This document shows, in pieces, positions 1 to 6,955 of a stretch of 11,603 bases of DNA. Positions within the stretch are counted from its first letter, which is position 1. Every line of letters starts with the position of its first letter. This DNA is from Actinomycetota bacterium. GTDB lineage: Bacteria > Actinomycetota > Coriobacteriia > Anaerosomatales > JAHIQC01. Made by a program: the position numbers and the translations under genes. The notes under the pieces were generated by a model. It was given only the letters and a program-made list of their open reading frames with translations. It had not been told where the DNA came from and did not search any database. The stretch lies in assembly GCA_018902765.1 (NCBI GenBank), contig JAHIQC010000155.1:1-11603 (forward strand), given 5' to 3'.

Positions 1-47
1 CCTGCGTGTGAGGTGGTGCCCTGCACCATGAGGACGCGTGCCGTCAT
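1..47 (-). CDS. cbiP: Cobyric acid synthase CbiP/CobQ, N-terminal fragment (cut by window start)
   Basis: Only the first 15 codons and two bases of the next are present, because the gene runs off the low-coordinate edge. The translation begins MTARVLMVQGTTSHA, followed by the first two bases of a Gly codon. This matches the characteristic start of CobQ/CbiP (M-x-K-x-L-M-V-Q-G-T-x-S-x-A-G-K-S), where the last part is the nucleotide-binding loop of the dethiobiotin-synthetase-like domain. The family performs four ATP- and glutamine-dependent amidations of adenosylcobyrinic acid a,c-diamide, giving adenosylcobyric acid. The ATG shares one base with the TGA of the preceding cbiJ-cobO gene (TGATG), implying translational coupling. 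Function fits the position: the adenosyltransferase domain encoded just upstream makes its substrate. The identification rests on a short motif plus context, so the rest of the protein is unverified. Confidence 0.8.
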   Translation of the reverse strand, partial: MTARVLMVQGTTSHA

Positions 48-1363
48 CAGTACTCGATTCCTTCGCGGGCGTGCACGCCGCGCTCGTAGGGGTGGTGCTG
101 CAGACGCAGCTCCGTGACGTAGTCGGCGAGTTCGAGCAGCTCGGGCGGGGCGCCTCGGCCGGTGAGGACGACCTCGACGTGGGGGGCACGACCGCGGATG
201 ACGCTCGCGAGGTCCGCTGGCGTGACAAGACCGCGTCGCGCGGCAACGCAAGCTTCATCGAGGACGACGAGGTCGAAGGCGCCAGAGAGCGCGTCGAGAG
301 CAGCGCCAAGCGCCATTACCGCCGCGTCGGAGTCGGCCTGGGTGACCGCGCCTCGCATGAGTCCGCTGGAGGCTGTGGCCGGACGCGTGACCTCGACGCC
401 GAGACGACGCAGCGATGCAAGCTCGGACGACTCCCGGCCACCTTTCACGAACTGCACGAACGCGACGCGTAAGCCTGCGCCGGCAGCGCGGACCGCCAGG
501 CCAACCGAGGCTGTGGTCTTGCCTTTGCCGTCACCGGTGTAGATGTGGACGCGTCCAGGACCGCGGTCGGTGATGCGTCGAGGCTGTGCCTGCAGCTCGA
601 CGCCGGGAAGCGCTAGAACGGCGGCGACGAGGTCGGCCACCGAGCCCGTGGCTTCGGGCGCGACTCCCGTCGGGCGCGCGACTACGATCGCCTGCGCTCC
701 CGCGCGCTTGGCCGCCTCGAGCTTCGCGGGCACGCCACCCGCATCTCCGCTGTCCTTGGTCACGAGCACCGAGGCGCCCAAATGCTGCAGCAGCGCTGCG
801 TCGATCTCTGCCGAGGCGGGGCCCTGCATGGCGATGATGTCGGCCGGGGCCAGCCCTGCTTCTGCGCAGGCGGCGAGTGACTCGAGAACCGGGAGTACGC
901 GAGCGACACAGCGCACGTCGGCTTTTCGGCAGGCGGCGGTATAGGTGGCGAGCGTACGGGAGCCTACCGTGAGCAGGACAGTGCCGCCGGGGCCTGCCGC
1001 TTCGGCGGCGGCGCGCGCAGCTTCCTCGGGGGTGGCGCAGATCATCGCGTCGCCGGAGACTGCGGCGGCGCGTTCGAAACGCAGGTAGGGCACGCCAGCG
1101 AGCTGTGCGGCCTCGTGGGCGGCCTGGGTCGCGGTGCACGCGAACGGGTGCGAGGCGTCGACGATCGCGACGCAGCCGATGGCGAGCTGCGACATGCCGA
1201 CGGCATCGAGAGCGCCGGAGCGCGAGGGAGCATCGGCGGCGGCGATCTCGGCGCCGTACTCGGTCGCGGTGCTCACGAGAACATCGATGCCGGAGCCGGA
1301 CAGCGCCCGCGCAAGCTCGCGCGAGTCGCTCGTACCACCTATGAGCAGCAGCCGCGAGCTCAC
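47..1363 (-). CDS. CbiJ-CobO fusion: cobalt-precorrin-6A reductase / corrinoid adenosyltransferase
   Basis: A single uninterrupted 438-residue reading frame carries two enzymes. Residues 1-255 are CbiJ, the NADH-dependent reductase converting cobalt-precorrin-6A to 6B. Visible signs are an N-terminal nucleotide-binding strand LLLIGGTSDSREL, DASHPFA near residue 69, and VTKDSGDAGG near 201. After a short Pro/Arg-rich linker (about 256-269), residues 270-438 are a BtuR/CobA/CobO-type ATP:cob(I)yrinic acid a,c-diamide adenosyltransferase. This part has Walker A GDGKGKTT (277-284), the VQFVKG strand, LVVLDEA (366-371), VVLTGRGAP and the C-terminal HPYERGxxAREGIEY. The start is GTG at 1363, which overlaps the cbiH stop as GTGA and has GAGGGG a few bases upstream. 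An open frame extends further upstream but is inside cbiH and unlike CbiJ. The two halves catalyse non-consecutive steps, so this is not a simple channelling pair. Domain assignments are secure; the fusion's functional reason is unknown. Confidence 0.93.
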   Translation of the reverse strand: MSSRLLLIGGTSDSRELARALSGSGIDVLVSTATEYGAEIAAADAPSRSGALDAVGMSQLAIGCVAIVDASHPFACTATQAAHEAAQLAGVPYLRFERAAAVSGDAMICATPEEAARAAAEAAGPGGTVLLTVGSRTLATYTAACRKADVRCVARVLPVLESLAACAEAGLAPADIIAMQGPASAEIDAALLQHLGASVLVTKDSGDAGGVPAKLEAAKRAGAQAIVVARPTGVAPEATGSVADLVAAVLALPGVELQAQPRRITDRGPGRVHIYTGDGKGKTTASVGLAVRAAGAGLRVAFVQFVKGGRESSELASLRRLGVEVTRPATASSGLMRGAVTQADSDAAVMALGAALDALSGAFDLVVLDEACVAARRGLVTPADLASVIRGRAPHVEVVLTGRGAPPELLELADYVTELRLQHHPYERGVHAREGIEY

Positions 1364-2175
1364 ACGCGATACCCCCTCGGTGTGACCATGCGCCCGCCGA
1401 TGATGCGCGTCTCGGCGTTGCCGACAATCAGAATCGTTGACATGTCGACGCGCACGGGGTCGAGATCGCCAAGCGTGGTGATCGAGACCTGCTGGCAATC
1501 TCGGCAAGCGTCGCGGACGATTCCGACAATCGTGTCAGACCCGCGCGTTACGGTGAGGATGTCCAGCGCGAGATCGAGCGGGGCCGTCCGGGTGTTGCTG
1601 CGCGGGTTGTAAAGCGCAACCACAAGGTCGGCCTCGGCGACGCCGCGCAACCGGCGCTCGATGACGGAAAGCGGGGTGAGCAGATCAGAGAGCGATATGC
1701 ACGCGAAGTCGTTTGTGAGCGGCGATCCTAGCGCCGCTGCGGCCGCAAGCGCCGCGCTCACACCAGGCACGATCTCAATATCGATGTCGTCTCGCTCGCC
1801 GAGTAGCTCAAGCACGAGTCCAGCCATACCGTAGACGCCCGCGTCGCCGGAGCTGACCACCGCGACCGCGTCGCCTGCGACCGCAGCCTCGATCGCAGCC
1901 TCAGCGCGCGCGACCTCCGCTCGCATGCCGGAGCTCAACACGCGAGCGTCGGCAATCTCGGCCGCCACCATCTCGAGATAGGGCTTGTAGCCGACCACAA
2001 CGTCGGCCGAGCTCAGCGCATCTCGAGCAGCCGGGGTCAGGTGGGCGGCAGAACCGGGACCGATGCCGACGACGGACAGTCGTCCTCGGCCACGGCCACC
2101 GTCACTCCCTGGCGCGCTATCGGGGGCACCAGTAGTCTCGTGTGCGGGTCGGCCAGCAGGGCTGATGGAACACAT
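1360..2175 (-). CDS. cbiH: Cobalt-precorrin-3 (C17) methyltransferase CbiH
   Basis: CbiH is the SAM-dependent methylase that methylates C17 of the cobalt tetrapyrrole and drives ring contraction, giving cobalt-precorrin-4. The 271-residue product has the tetrapyrrole methylase fold. It shows the first strand LSVVGIGPGSAAHLT (33-47), VVGYKPYLEMV (60-70), the SAM-site segment SSGDAGVYGMAGL (108-120), EIVPGVSAALAAAAALG and, typical of CbiH, VVALYNPRS. The chosen start is ATG at 2175, preceded by AGGAG ten bases upstream. No ATG, GTG or TTG lies in frame between it and the first conserved strand at 2079. This gives a Gly/Arg/Ser/Pro-rich extension of about 32 residues and a 139-bp out-of-frame overlap with cbiG, which is much longer than other junctions here. 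A non-ATG start (CTG at 2079) or a -1 frameshift from cbiG are alternatives. Its stop overlaps the cbiJ-cobO start by GTGA. Confidence 0.92.
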   Translation of the reverse strand: MCSISPAGRPAHETTGAPDSAPGSDGGRGRGRLSVVGIGPGSAAHLTPAARDALSSADVVVGYKPYLEMVAAEIADARVLSSGMRAEVARAEAAIEAAVAGDAVAVVSSGDAGVYGMAGLVLELLGERDDIDIEIVPGVSAALAAAAALGSPLTNDFACISLSDLLTPLSVIERRLRGVAEADLVVALYNPRSNTRTAPLDLALDILTVTRGSDTIVGIVRDACRDCQQVSITTLGDLDPVRVDMSTILIVGNAETRIIGGRMVTPRGYRV

Positions 2176-2861
2176 ACGGCAGCAACTCCTGTCACTTCCT
2201 CGGCGAAGGTGGACTCGCGAAGCACCTCTTGCAGCGTGCGGATGCGTTCGCGCGAGACGATGCGCACCGGCACGCCCAGCACATCGGCAGCTTCGCGAAT
2301 GCCGACTTCGTCGGCCTTCAGGTCGATGGTCGAAAGTGCGCGCACATCGGCGCGCCTGCGATTGGCTGCGGCAAGCGACTCGTCGATGGCGGCGAGCACG
2401 GTCTCGCGCGTCACGCCGCGCCGGCTCCCCACGCCGAGCACCACGCCACGGCGCGCCTCGGTGCCGGTCGTAACCACGGGCACGGCACCCGTCAGCTCAC
2501 CGAGTTGCCCGGCAAGTTCGTTGGCGCCGCCCTCGTGGCCGGAGAGTAGCGAGATCGCAAAGCGGCCCGCGTCGTCGAGCACGACGACAGCCGGATCGGC
2601 GAGCTTGCTGGCGACCCACGGCGCGATGGAGCGAACCACGATGCCCACCGCCATCACCGCGACGATCGCGGCGTGGTCGTCCCACAGCTCGCCGACAAAG
2701 TCGCGCAGCGTGCCTTCGTAGGCGCGCGCGTCGGGGTGTAGGCCGGCGCGCGAAGCCCACAGCGTGGCTTCGGGCAACGCCGACGCGATGCACCCTGCAA
2801 GAGCGGCGCCCTCCTCGCTGACGAAGATGACGGCAATCGGTCCGGTCCGGGTGAACCTCAC
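2037..2861 (-). CDS. cbiG: Cobalt-precorrin-5A hydrolase CbiG (short form)
   Basis: CbiG opens the delta-lactone of cobalt-precorrin-5A, releasing the two-carbon unit as acetaldehyde and giving cobalt-precorrin-5B. The product is 274 residues. The N-terminal domain (about 1-135) shows VGIVVRSIAPWVASK (72-86), VVVLDDAGRFAISLLSGHEGG ending at 112, and GANELA. The C-terminal domain (about 140-258) shows LGVGSRRGVTRE, STIDLKADEVGIREAA and the closing GVTVAVA. The family member of Salmonella is about 350 residues. Here the N-domain ending PVVTTGTEARR runs directly into the C-domain strand GVVLGVGSRRG, so the middle CbiG domain appears to be absent. The start is GTG at 2861, overlapping the cbiO stop as GTGA, with GAGGAGG just upstream. 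After GVTVAVA a 16-residue tail is read from DNA that also encodes the first strand of CbiH. Confidence 0.92.
   Translation of the reverse strand: MRFTRTGPIAVIFVSEEGAALAGCIASALPEATLWASRAGLHPDARAYEGTLRDFVGELWDDHAAIVAVMAVGIVVRSIAPWVASKLADPAVVVLDDAGRFAISLLSGHEGGANELAGQLGELTGAVPVVTTGTEARRGVVLGVGSRRGVTRETVLAAIDESLAAANRRRADVRALSTIDLKADEVGIREAADVLGVPVRIVSRERIRTLQEVLRESTFAEEVTGVAAVCVPSALLADPHTRLLVPPIARQGVTVAVAEDDCPSSASVPVLPPT
2186..2190 (-). promoter_or_regulatory. Shine-Dalgarno site of cbiH, inside cbiG
   Basis: The minus strand reads AGGAG here, with ten bases (TTGCTGCCGT) before the ATG at 2175. It is the only evidence that favours an upstream start for cbiH within the cbiG coding region over a start near the conserved first strand. 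The spacing is at the long end of normal, so the support is moderate. Confidence 0.45.
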
Positions 2862-3718
2862 GAGGCCTCCTCGGCTTGGGCGGGCTCGCCTTCGAGCGCG
2901 CCGAGCAGCTCGGCGTGTGTGCGAGGCTCGACATCGGCACAAGGCACGAGCCCGGCGCCAAGAGCCGCGTTGTAGATCTCGGCGACGCGGGGATGCGCAA
3001 GGCCATGGCGCGTGAACCTGGGGAACGCGGTGGCGAACTCGCTCGCCTCGCACGACTCCACCAAACGCCCGCGCTTGAGCACCTCGGCGCGATCCGCCCA
3101 CGCGTAGGCGAGGTCGATGTCGTGCGTCGAGAGCACCACCGTCATCCCCTGCGCGTGCAGATCGCCGAGCACCGCCAGCAGCTCCTCGACGGCGCGCGCA
3201 TCCAGCCCAGCCGTGGGCTCGTCGAGGAGCAGAACTTCGGGGCGCATCGCGAGCACCCCGGCGATGCACACGCGCTTCTTCTGTCCGAAGGACAGTGCGT
3301 GCGCCGGCACGTGGGCGTACTCGTCCATGCCCACGGCGGCGAGCGAGTCGGCCACGCGCTGGCGCACCTCGTCATGGGCGAGCCCCAGGTTCAGCGGCCC
3401 GAACGACACATCCTCGGCAACGCTCGCCGAGAGCAGCTGGGAGTCTGGATTCTGGAAGACGAGCCCAACGCGCGAGCGGAGCCGTTTCAGGTCGGCGGTC
3501 TTGCGCGACAGCGACTCGCCGAACGCCCGGATCTCTCCGGAGCCGGGCTCGAGCAAACCGAGCAGGTTGAGCATCAGCGTGGTCTTGCCCGACCCGTTGG
3601 CACCGAGCAGTGCGACGCGCTCTCCTCGGCGGATGCAGAGGTCGAGTTCAGTCAGCGCGACGCGCCCGTCGGGGTAGCGGTAGGTAAGCGCAATGGTTTC
3701 GAGCACCGCCTCGTTCAT
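2858..3718 (-). CDS. cbiO: Cobalt ECF transporter ATPase CbiO
   Basis: This is the ATP-hydrolysing subunit of the CbiMNQO energy-coupling-factor importer for Co2+, located on the cytoplasmic face of the membrane. The 286-residue protein has all ABC ATPase motifs in order. These are Walker A GANGSGKTT (39-47), Q-loop VFQNPDSQL (87-95, Q89), the signature LSFGQKKRV (142-150), Walker B VLLLDEPTAGLD (162-173), and the H-loop STHDIDLA with His199. LSFGQ in place of LSGGQ is common in CbiO-type ECF ATPases. After about residue 225 there is a C-terminal tail of roughly 60 residues containing RFTRHGLAHPRVAEIYN, and the protein ends Glu/Ala-rich. The ATG start overlaps the cbiQ stop as ATGA and has a strong GGGAGGTG four bases upstream. 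The stop overlaps the cbiG GTG. Confidence 0.96.
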   Translation of the reverse strand: MNEAVLETIALTYRYPDGRVALTELDLCIRRGERVALLGANGSGKTTLMLNLLGLLEPGSGEIRAFGESLSRKTADLKRLRSRVGLVFQNPDSQLLSASVAEDVSFGPLNLGLAHDEVRQRVADSLAAVGMDEYAHVPAHALSFGQKKRVCIAGVLAMRPEVLLLDEPTAGLDARAVEELLAVLGDLHAQGMTVVLSTHDIDLAYAWADRAEVLKRGRLVESCEASEFATAFPRFTRHGLAHPRVAEIYNAALGAGLVPCADVEPRTHAELLGALEGEPAQAEEAS

Positions 3719-4476
3719 CGAACACCTCCCGACACCGCGACCACGCCGGCGATAAGCATCGCACCCGCAAGCACGGCGAGTGCGAGCTCACGGGCGGCGC
3801 CGGTCCGCGGACTCTCGAGGAACAGCAACTCGCCTCCGCCGGCACGCGCCACGCTCGCCTGGTACATGACGATCGAGCGGCGCCACGTCTCGACGGCGAG
3901 CAGGGCCACGGCCGTCCCAAGCGAGCGAACCGTGTTGGCGAACGACGAGTAGCCCAGACGGGCCGACTGAGCGAGTGTCATGTCGTGGATCGCATCGGAG
4001 AGAACCGAAAGTGAGCGATAGCTGAGCGTCATGATCTCGATCAGGGTCGCAGGTACGTGCATGCGCCGCAGCAGCGCGATGAGGTCGGTCATCGGCGTCG
4101 TGAGGGCAAGGAACAACATCGCCGAGAGCGCGGCCAGCGACCGCGCCACAACCGCCGCTGCACGCGCGACCTGTGCCGGCTCGAACGCGAGGGAAACCGG
4201 CAGCGGTCCGCTACCCAGCCGCACGGAGACCGCGAGCGTCACAGCGGAAAGCGCGACGAACGACCATGGCGCCGAGGCGACCTTCGCATATGCGCGCACC
4301 GGCACGCCCGCCCCTAGCACTGTCACGGCCGCGAGCACGACCGCGAGCGCAAGGGCCACTACCGGCGGATGCGCGACGAACGCCGCGACGAACGCGAGCG
4401 AGGCGAACACGCTCTTCGCGTCGGCGGACACGGAACGCCAGCGGTTCCGGTAGGCATGTTGCTCGGCGAGGATCAC
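3715..4476 (-). CDS. cbiQ: Cobalt ECF transporter transmembrane subunit CbiQ
   Basis: CbiQ is the membrane T-component that couples ATP hydrolysis by CbiO to movement of the CbiM/CbiN substrate unit. The 253-residue product is rich in Ala/Val/Leu and has several hydrophobic segments: roughly residues 24-60, 68-85, 100-127 and, at the C terminus, 230-250. The cytoplasmic coupling-helix region contains MHVPATLIEIMTLSYRSL and DMTLAQSARLGY, in the place where this family carries its Ala-Arg-rich motifs that dock on the ATPases. The length is usual for the family. The start is GTG at 4476, overlapping the cbiN stop as GTGA, with GAGGAG about 11 bases upstream inside cbiN. The stop overlaps the ATG of cbiO. 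The assignment follows from sequence character together with placement between cbiN and cbiO. Confidence 0.94.
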   Translation of the reverse strand: MILAEQHAYRNRWRSVSADAKSVFASLAFVAAFVAHPPVVALALAVVLAAVTVLGAGVPVRAYAKVASAPWSFVALSAVTLAVSVRLGSGPLPVSLAFEPAQVARAAAVVARSLAALSAMLFLALTTPMTDLIALLRRMHVPATLIEIMTLSYRSLSVLSDAIHDMTLAQSARLGYSSFANTVRSLGTAVALLAVETWRRSIVMYQASVARAGGGELLFLESPRTGAARELALAVLAGAMLIAGVVAVSGGVR

Positions 4477-4781
4477 GTGTCGCTGTGCTCCTCACGCGAT
4501 CGATTGCGCCCTACGCGAAGCCCCGCGTAGTAGCCGAGGAACCCGCACCCGATTCCCGCCTGCAGCGCGAAGAGCAGCGACTGAATCTCTACGCTGGGCG
4601 GCGTCCAAAGCGGCTTGAACCACGGCTTGAAGTCGGGCGCGATCTTGCCCACGAGCACCTGCGCCTGCGAGTCCGCGCCCTGGAAGCCCTGCGTTCCATC
4701 GGCCGGCGCCTTGACCAAGACCATCGGCAACGCCACGAGCACGGCTGCAATCACCAGAAGGATGATGTCCTGCCGCTTCAC
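4473..4781 (-). CDS. cbiN: Cobalt ECF transporter accessory subunit CbiN
   Basis: CbiN is the small membrane protein that loads Co2+ onto CbiM. The 102-residue product has two hydrophobic helices, residues 6-23 and about 66-90. Between them is an extracytoplasmic loop with the family pattern GFQGADSQA (31-40), [15 protein letters not shown] (49-63) and [14 protein letters not shown] (65-78). These match the conserved F-x-G-x-D and P-W-x-x-P-L-W-x-P-P-S-x-E-I-x-S-L-L-F-x-L-Q-A segments of CbiN. The start is GTG at 4781, four bases overlapping the cbiM stop (GTGA), with GGGGAGG upstream. The same frame stays open far upstream through cbiM, but that part has no CbiN character. The stop overlaps the cbiQ start. 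Length is normal for the family. Confidence 0.95.
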   Translation of the reverse strand: MKRQDIILLVIAAVLVALPMVLVKAPADGTQGFQGADSQAQVLVGKIAPDFKPWFKPLWTPPSVEIQSLLFALQAGIGCGFLGYYAGLRVGRNRSREEHSDT

Positions 4782-5458
4782 GACTCGGCCCTCCCCGCAA
4801 GACGCGCCAGGCCCACGTCGGCGAGGATCGCCGGGTCGAACCTGGTCAGCGCGTTTAGCACGACCACCGTGAGCAGACCCTCGGTGACGGCGAGCGGAAT
4901 CTGAGTCACGGCGAACACGAGAAGGAACTTGCTCGCCGAGCCGAGGACGCCGCTCGCGGGGTCCGGGAACGCGAGCGCGAGCTGAAACGACGTCGTGACG
5001 TAGGTCGCCAAGTCGCCGAGCATGGCCGCGAAGAAGACCCCGTAGCTCATCGGCAGCTTCATCGCGCCTGACAGCCGCCACACACCCACCGCTACGAATG
5101 GGCCGACGATCGCCATCGAGAACGTGTTGGCGCCAAGAGTAGTGATGCCGCCGTGCGCGAGCAGGATGGCCTGGAAGAACAGCACCGCCACGCCGATCGG
5201 CGCCATCGCCAGCGGCCCGAACATGACGGCGCCAAGCCCGGTACCGGTTGGGTGCGAGCAGCTGCCGGTGATGCTCGGCAATTTCAGCGACGAGAGCACG
5301 AACGTGAAAGCGGCCGCTACGCCCAGCAGCATGCGGCGCTCGGGGTGCTCGGCGATCTTGCACTTGATGGAGCGCAGGCCCATCCCAACGAACGGGACCG
5401 AAACGACCGTCCACCCGATGGCCTGCTCGGCAGGGAGGAAGCCTTCTGCGATGTGCAT
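4778..5458 (-). CDS. cbiM: Cobalt ECF transporter substrate-binding subunit CbiM
   Basis: CbiM is the integral membrane S-component that binds Co2+. The 226-residue protein starts MHIAEGFLP, so its N-terminal Met-His, which is folded back as metal ligands in the CbiM/NikM family, is intact. The second metal-site motif [20 protein letters not shown] (57-76) contains His69. Hydrophobic segments follow throughout, including [31 protein letters not shown] and [23 protein letters not shown]. There is no signal peptide ahead of the MH start, as required for that metal site. The ATG lies two bases after the cbiF stop with AGGAGAG at a good distance. CbiM-type paralogues can carry nickel instead, but the flanking cobamide genes and a CbiN (rather than a NikN/NikL type) make cobalt by far the likeliest. 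Confidence 0.96.
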   Translation of the reverse strand: MHIAEGFLPAEQAIGWTVVSVPFVGMGLRSIKCKIAEHPERRMLLGVAAAFTFVLSSLKLPSITGSCSHPTGTGLGAVMFGPLAMAPIGVAVLFFQAILLAHGGITTLGANTFSMAIVGPFVAVGVWRLSGAMKLPMSYGVFFAAMLGDLATYVTTSFQLALAFPDPASGVLGSASKFLLVFAVTQIPLAVTEGLLTVVVLNALTRFDPAILADVGLARLAGRAES

Positions 5459-5460
5459 GA

Positions 5461-6255
5461 CTACTCTCCTACGGTCGGCGCGATTGCGTCACGGTAGCCA
5501 TGGGAGAACGCGGGGTCGTAGAGCAGCGAGCGCTCCTCACCCGCCCCGGCAAGCGCATCGCCGACAAGTATCATCGCGGTGCGGTCGATGCCTTCCTCAG
5601 CAAGCGAGTCGGCGAGTGTGGCCACGGTGCAGCGGATGATGCGCTGCTCGGGCCAAGACGCGCGCTGCACGATCGCTGCGGGCGTCTCGGCGCCATAGTG
5701 CTTGCGCAACTCGGCGACGACGGAAGCGCCCAGTCCTGCCGAGAGGAATATCGCCATCGTGGCGCGGTGAACCGCCAGCGAGGCTATGTCCTGACCATCG
5801 GGCACGGGCGTGCGACCGGCCGCACGGCACACGATGACGCACTGTGACACGCCGGGCATGGTGAGCTCGGCAGGCAGCGCGGCAGCCGAGGCAAACAGCG
5901 AGCTTACGCCGGGCACGACCTCGAAGGGAACGTCTGCGGCGTACAGGCCGCGCCACTGCTCGGCGGTGGCACCGAAAAGCGCAGGGTCGCCGGTGTGAAG
6001 CCGTACGACGCGCTGTCCTGTGCGGTGGCCCTCGACCATGAGCGCGACCTGTTCCTCGAGCGTCATCCCTGCGCTGTCTTCGATTCGCGCACCCCGGCGC
6101 GCCCAGTCGAGCACTGCGTCGGGCACGAGCGATCCCGCGTAGATGACGAGATCGGCGGCTTGCAGAGCGCGCATGCCGCGCACCGTGATGAGCTCGGGAT
6201 CTCCCGGGCCGGCGCCGACGAACAGTACCGGATGCAGCGCACTATCGGCCGTCAT
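5461..6255 (-). CDS. cbiF: Cobalt-precorrin-4 (C11) methyltransferase CbiF
   Basis: CbiF transfers a methyl from SAM to C11 of cobalt-precorrin-4, giving cobalt-precorrin-5A, the substrate of CbiG. The 264-residue product shows the class III tetrapyrrole methylase features: [18 protein letters not shown] (10-27), [10 protein letters not shown] (36-45), [14 protein letters not shown] (83-96), [17 protein letters not shown] (111-127) and IFLSAGLG (169-176). YAGSLV and LHTGDP are typical of CbiF/CobM rather than its paralogues. The start is ATG at 6255, preceded by AGAAGG, which makes it overlap the end of cbiL by 14 bases. A longer open frame upstream of it lies wholly within cbiL and has no methylase-like residues. 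Its last codons hold the Shine-Dalgarno site of cbiM. The product is close to the usual family length. Confidence 0.95.
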   Translation of the reverse strand: MTADSALHPVLFVGAGPGDPELITVRGMRALQAADLVIYAGSLVPDAVLDWARRGARIEDSAGMTLEEQVALMVEGHRTGQRVVRLHTGDPALFGATAEQWRGLYAADVPFEVVPGVSSLFASAAALPAELTMPGVSQCVIVCRAAGRTPVPDGQDIASLAVHRATMAIFLSAGLGASVVAELRKHYGAETPAAIVQRASWPEQRIIRCTVATLADSLAEEGIDRTAMILVGDALAGAGEERSLLYDPAFSHGYRDAIAPTVGE

Positions 6256-6955
6256 GCTCGACCTTCTTTCTGACGATGGCCGTCGTGAAGTACTCGACCG
6301 GCCCGCCGACAAGCTCACGCGCATCGGCGGCGACACGTTCGCGCTCGAGCCCGCAGCGCTGCACTGCCGAGACGTCCGCCCCGGCGGCATCGGCCGCCCC
6401 CAGCAGCGCTTCCAGATGCCGCCCGGCCTTCATCGCGACGATGTTGGGCGCCACCGCGAGCAGCGGCTCGAGATCGGCCGGCGGAGCGTCCGGCCACACC
6501 AGCAACGCATCGCGCCCCTCGGCAAGCGGCTCGCCGAGAAGCGCCGCGCACGCACACAACGACGGCACGCCGGGCACTGTCTGAACCGCGACGTCCGGGT
6601 GGTCGCTGCGAAGCGCGCGAAGGACGTAGCCCCACGTGCTGTAAAGCATCGTGTCGCCGAGCGTCACGAATGCAGCGTTGCGCCCTGCGCGCGCGGCATT
6701 CGCGAGGCGGGCGGCAACACCAGTCGCTGCGGCCATCTTCAGTGCGACGTCCTCCGCCATCGGAAAGACAGCCTCGACGACCTCGCACTGCGGGTCCAGA
6801 TGCGCGCTCACGATGCCGAGCGCCACACTCTCGCCGCCTTCGGTGGCCTGCGGTGCGACGAGCAGCGAGAGCCCGCTGAGCACCGTGACCGCCTTGAGCG
6901 TGATGAGCGACGGGTCGCCGGGGCCGGCACCGATGCCGTAGACGGTCGCCTTCAT
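6242..6955 (-). CDS. cbiL: Cobalt-precorrin-2 (C20) methyltransferase CbiL
   Basis: CbiL methylates C20 of cobalt-precorrin-2 (or cobalt-factor II), the first committed methylation after cobalt insertion. The 237-residue protein begins MKATVYGIGAGPGDPSLITLKAV. Further on it has LLVAPQATEGGESVAL (31-46), AAFVTLGDTMLYSTWGYVLRAL (94-115), VQTVPGVPSLCACAALL (124-140) and IVAMKAGRHLE (172-182). The LGDTMLYSTWGY segment is typical of CbiL/CobI and separates it from CbiF, CbiH and CbiE. The start is ATG at 6955, overlapping the cbiT stop as ATGA and preceded by GAGGAGG six bases away. An upstream in-frame ATG at 7081 is rejected because the added residues are read from cbiT out of frame. The stop overlaps cbiF by 14 bases. 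Confidence 0.95.
   Translation of the reverse strand: MKATVYGIGAGPGDPSLITLKAVTVLSGLSLLVAPQATEGGESVALGIVSAHLDPQCEVVEAVFPMAEDVALKMAAATGVAARLANAARAGRNAAFVTLGDTMLYSTWGYVLRALRSDHPDVAVQTVPGVPSLCACAALLGEPLAEGRDALLVWPDAPPADLEPLLAVAPNIVAMKAGRHLEALLGAADAAGADVSAVQRCGLERERVAADARELVGGPVEYFTTAIVRKKVEHDGR

Noticed and set aside
2876..3952. A 358-codon plus-strand open frame opposite cbiO and the end of cbiQ
   Set aside because: The minus strand here encodes CbiO with every ABC ATPase motif. The plus-strand product shows no domain and is a composition artefact.
4473..5414. A 313-codon version of CbiN read from the open frame through cbiM
   Set aside because: Only the last 102 residues are CbiN-like, and the GTG at 4781 overlapping the cbiM stop gives a protein of normal length. 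The upstream part is cbiM read in the wrong frame.
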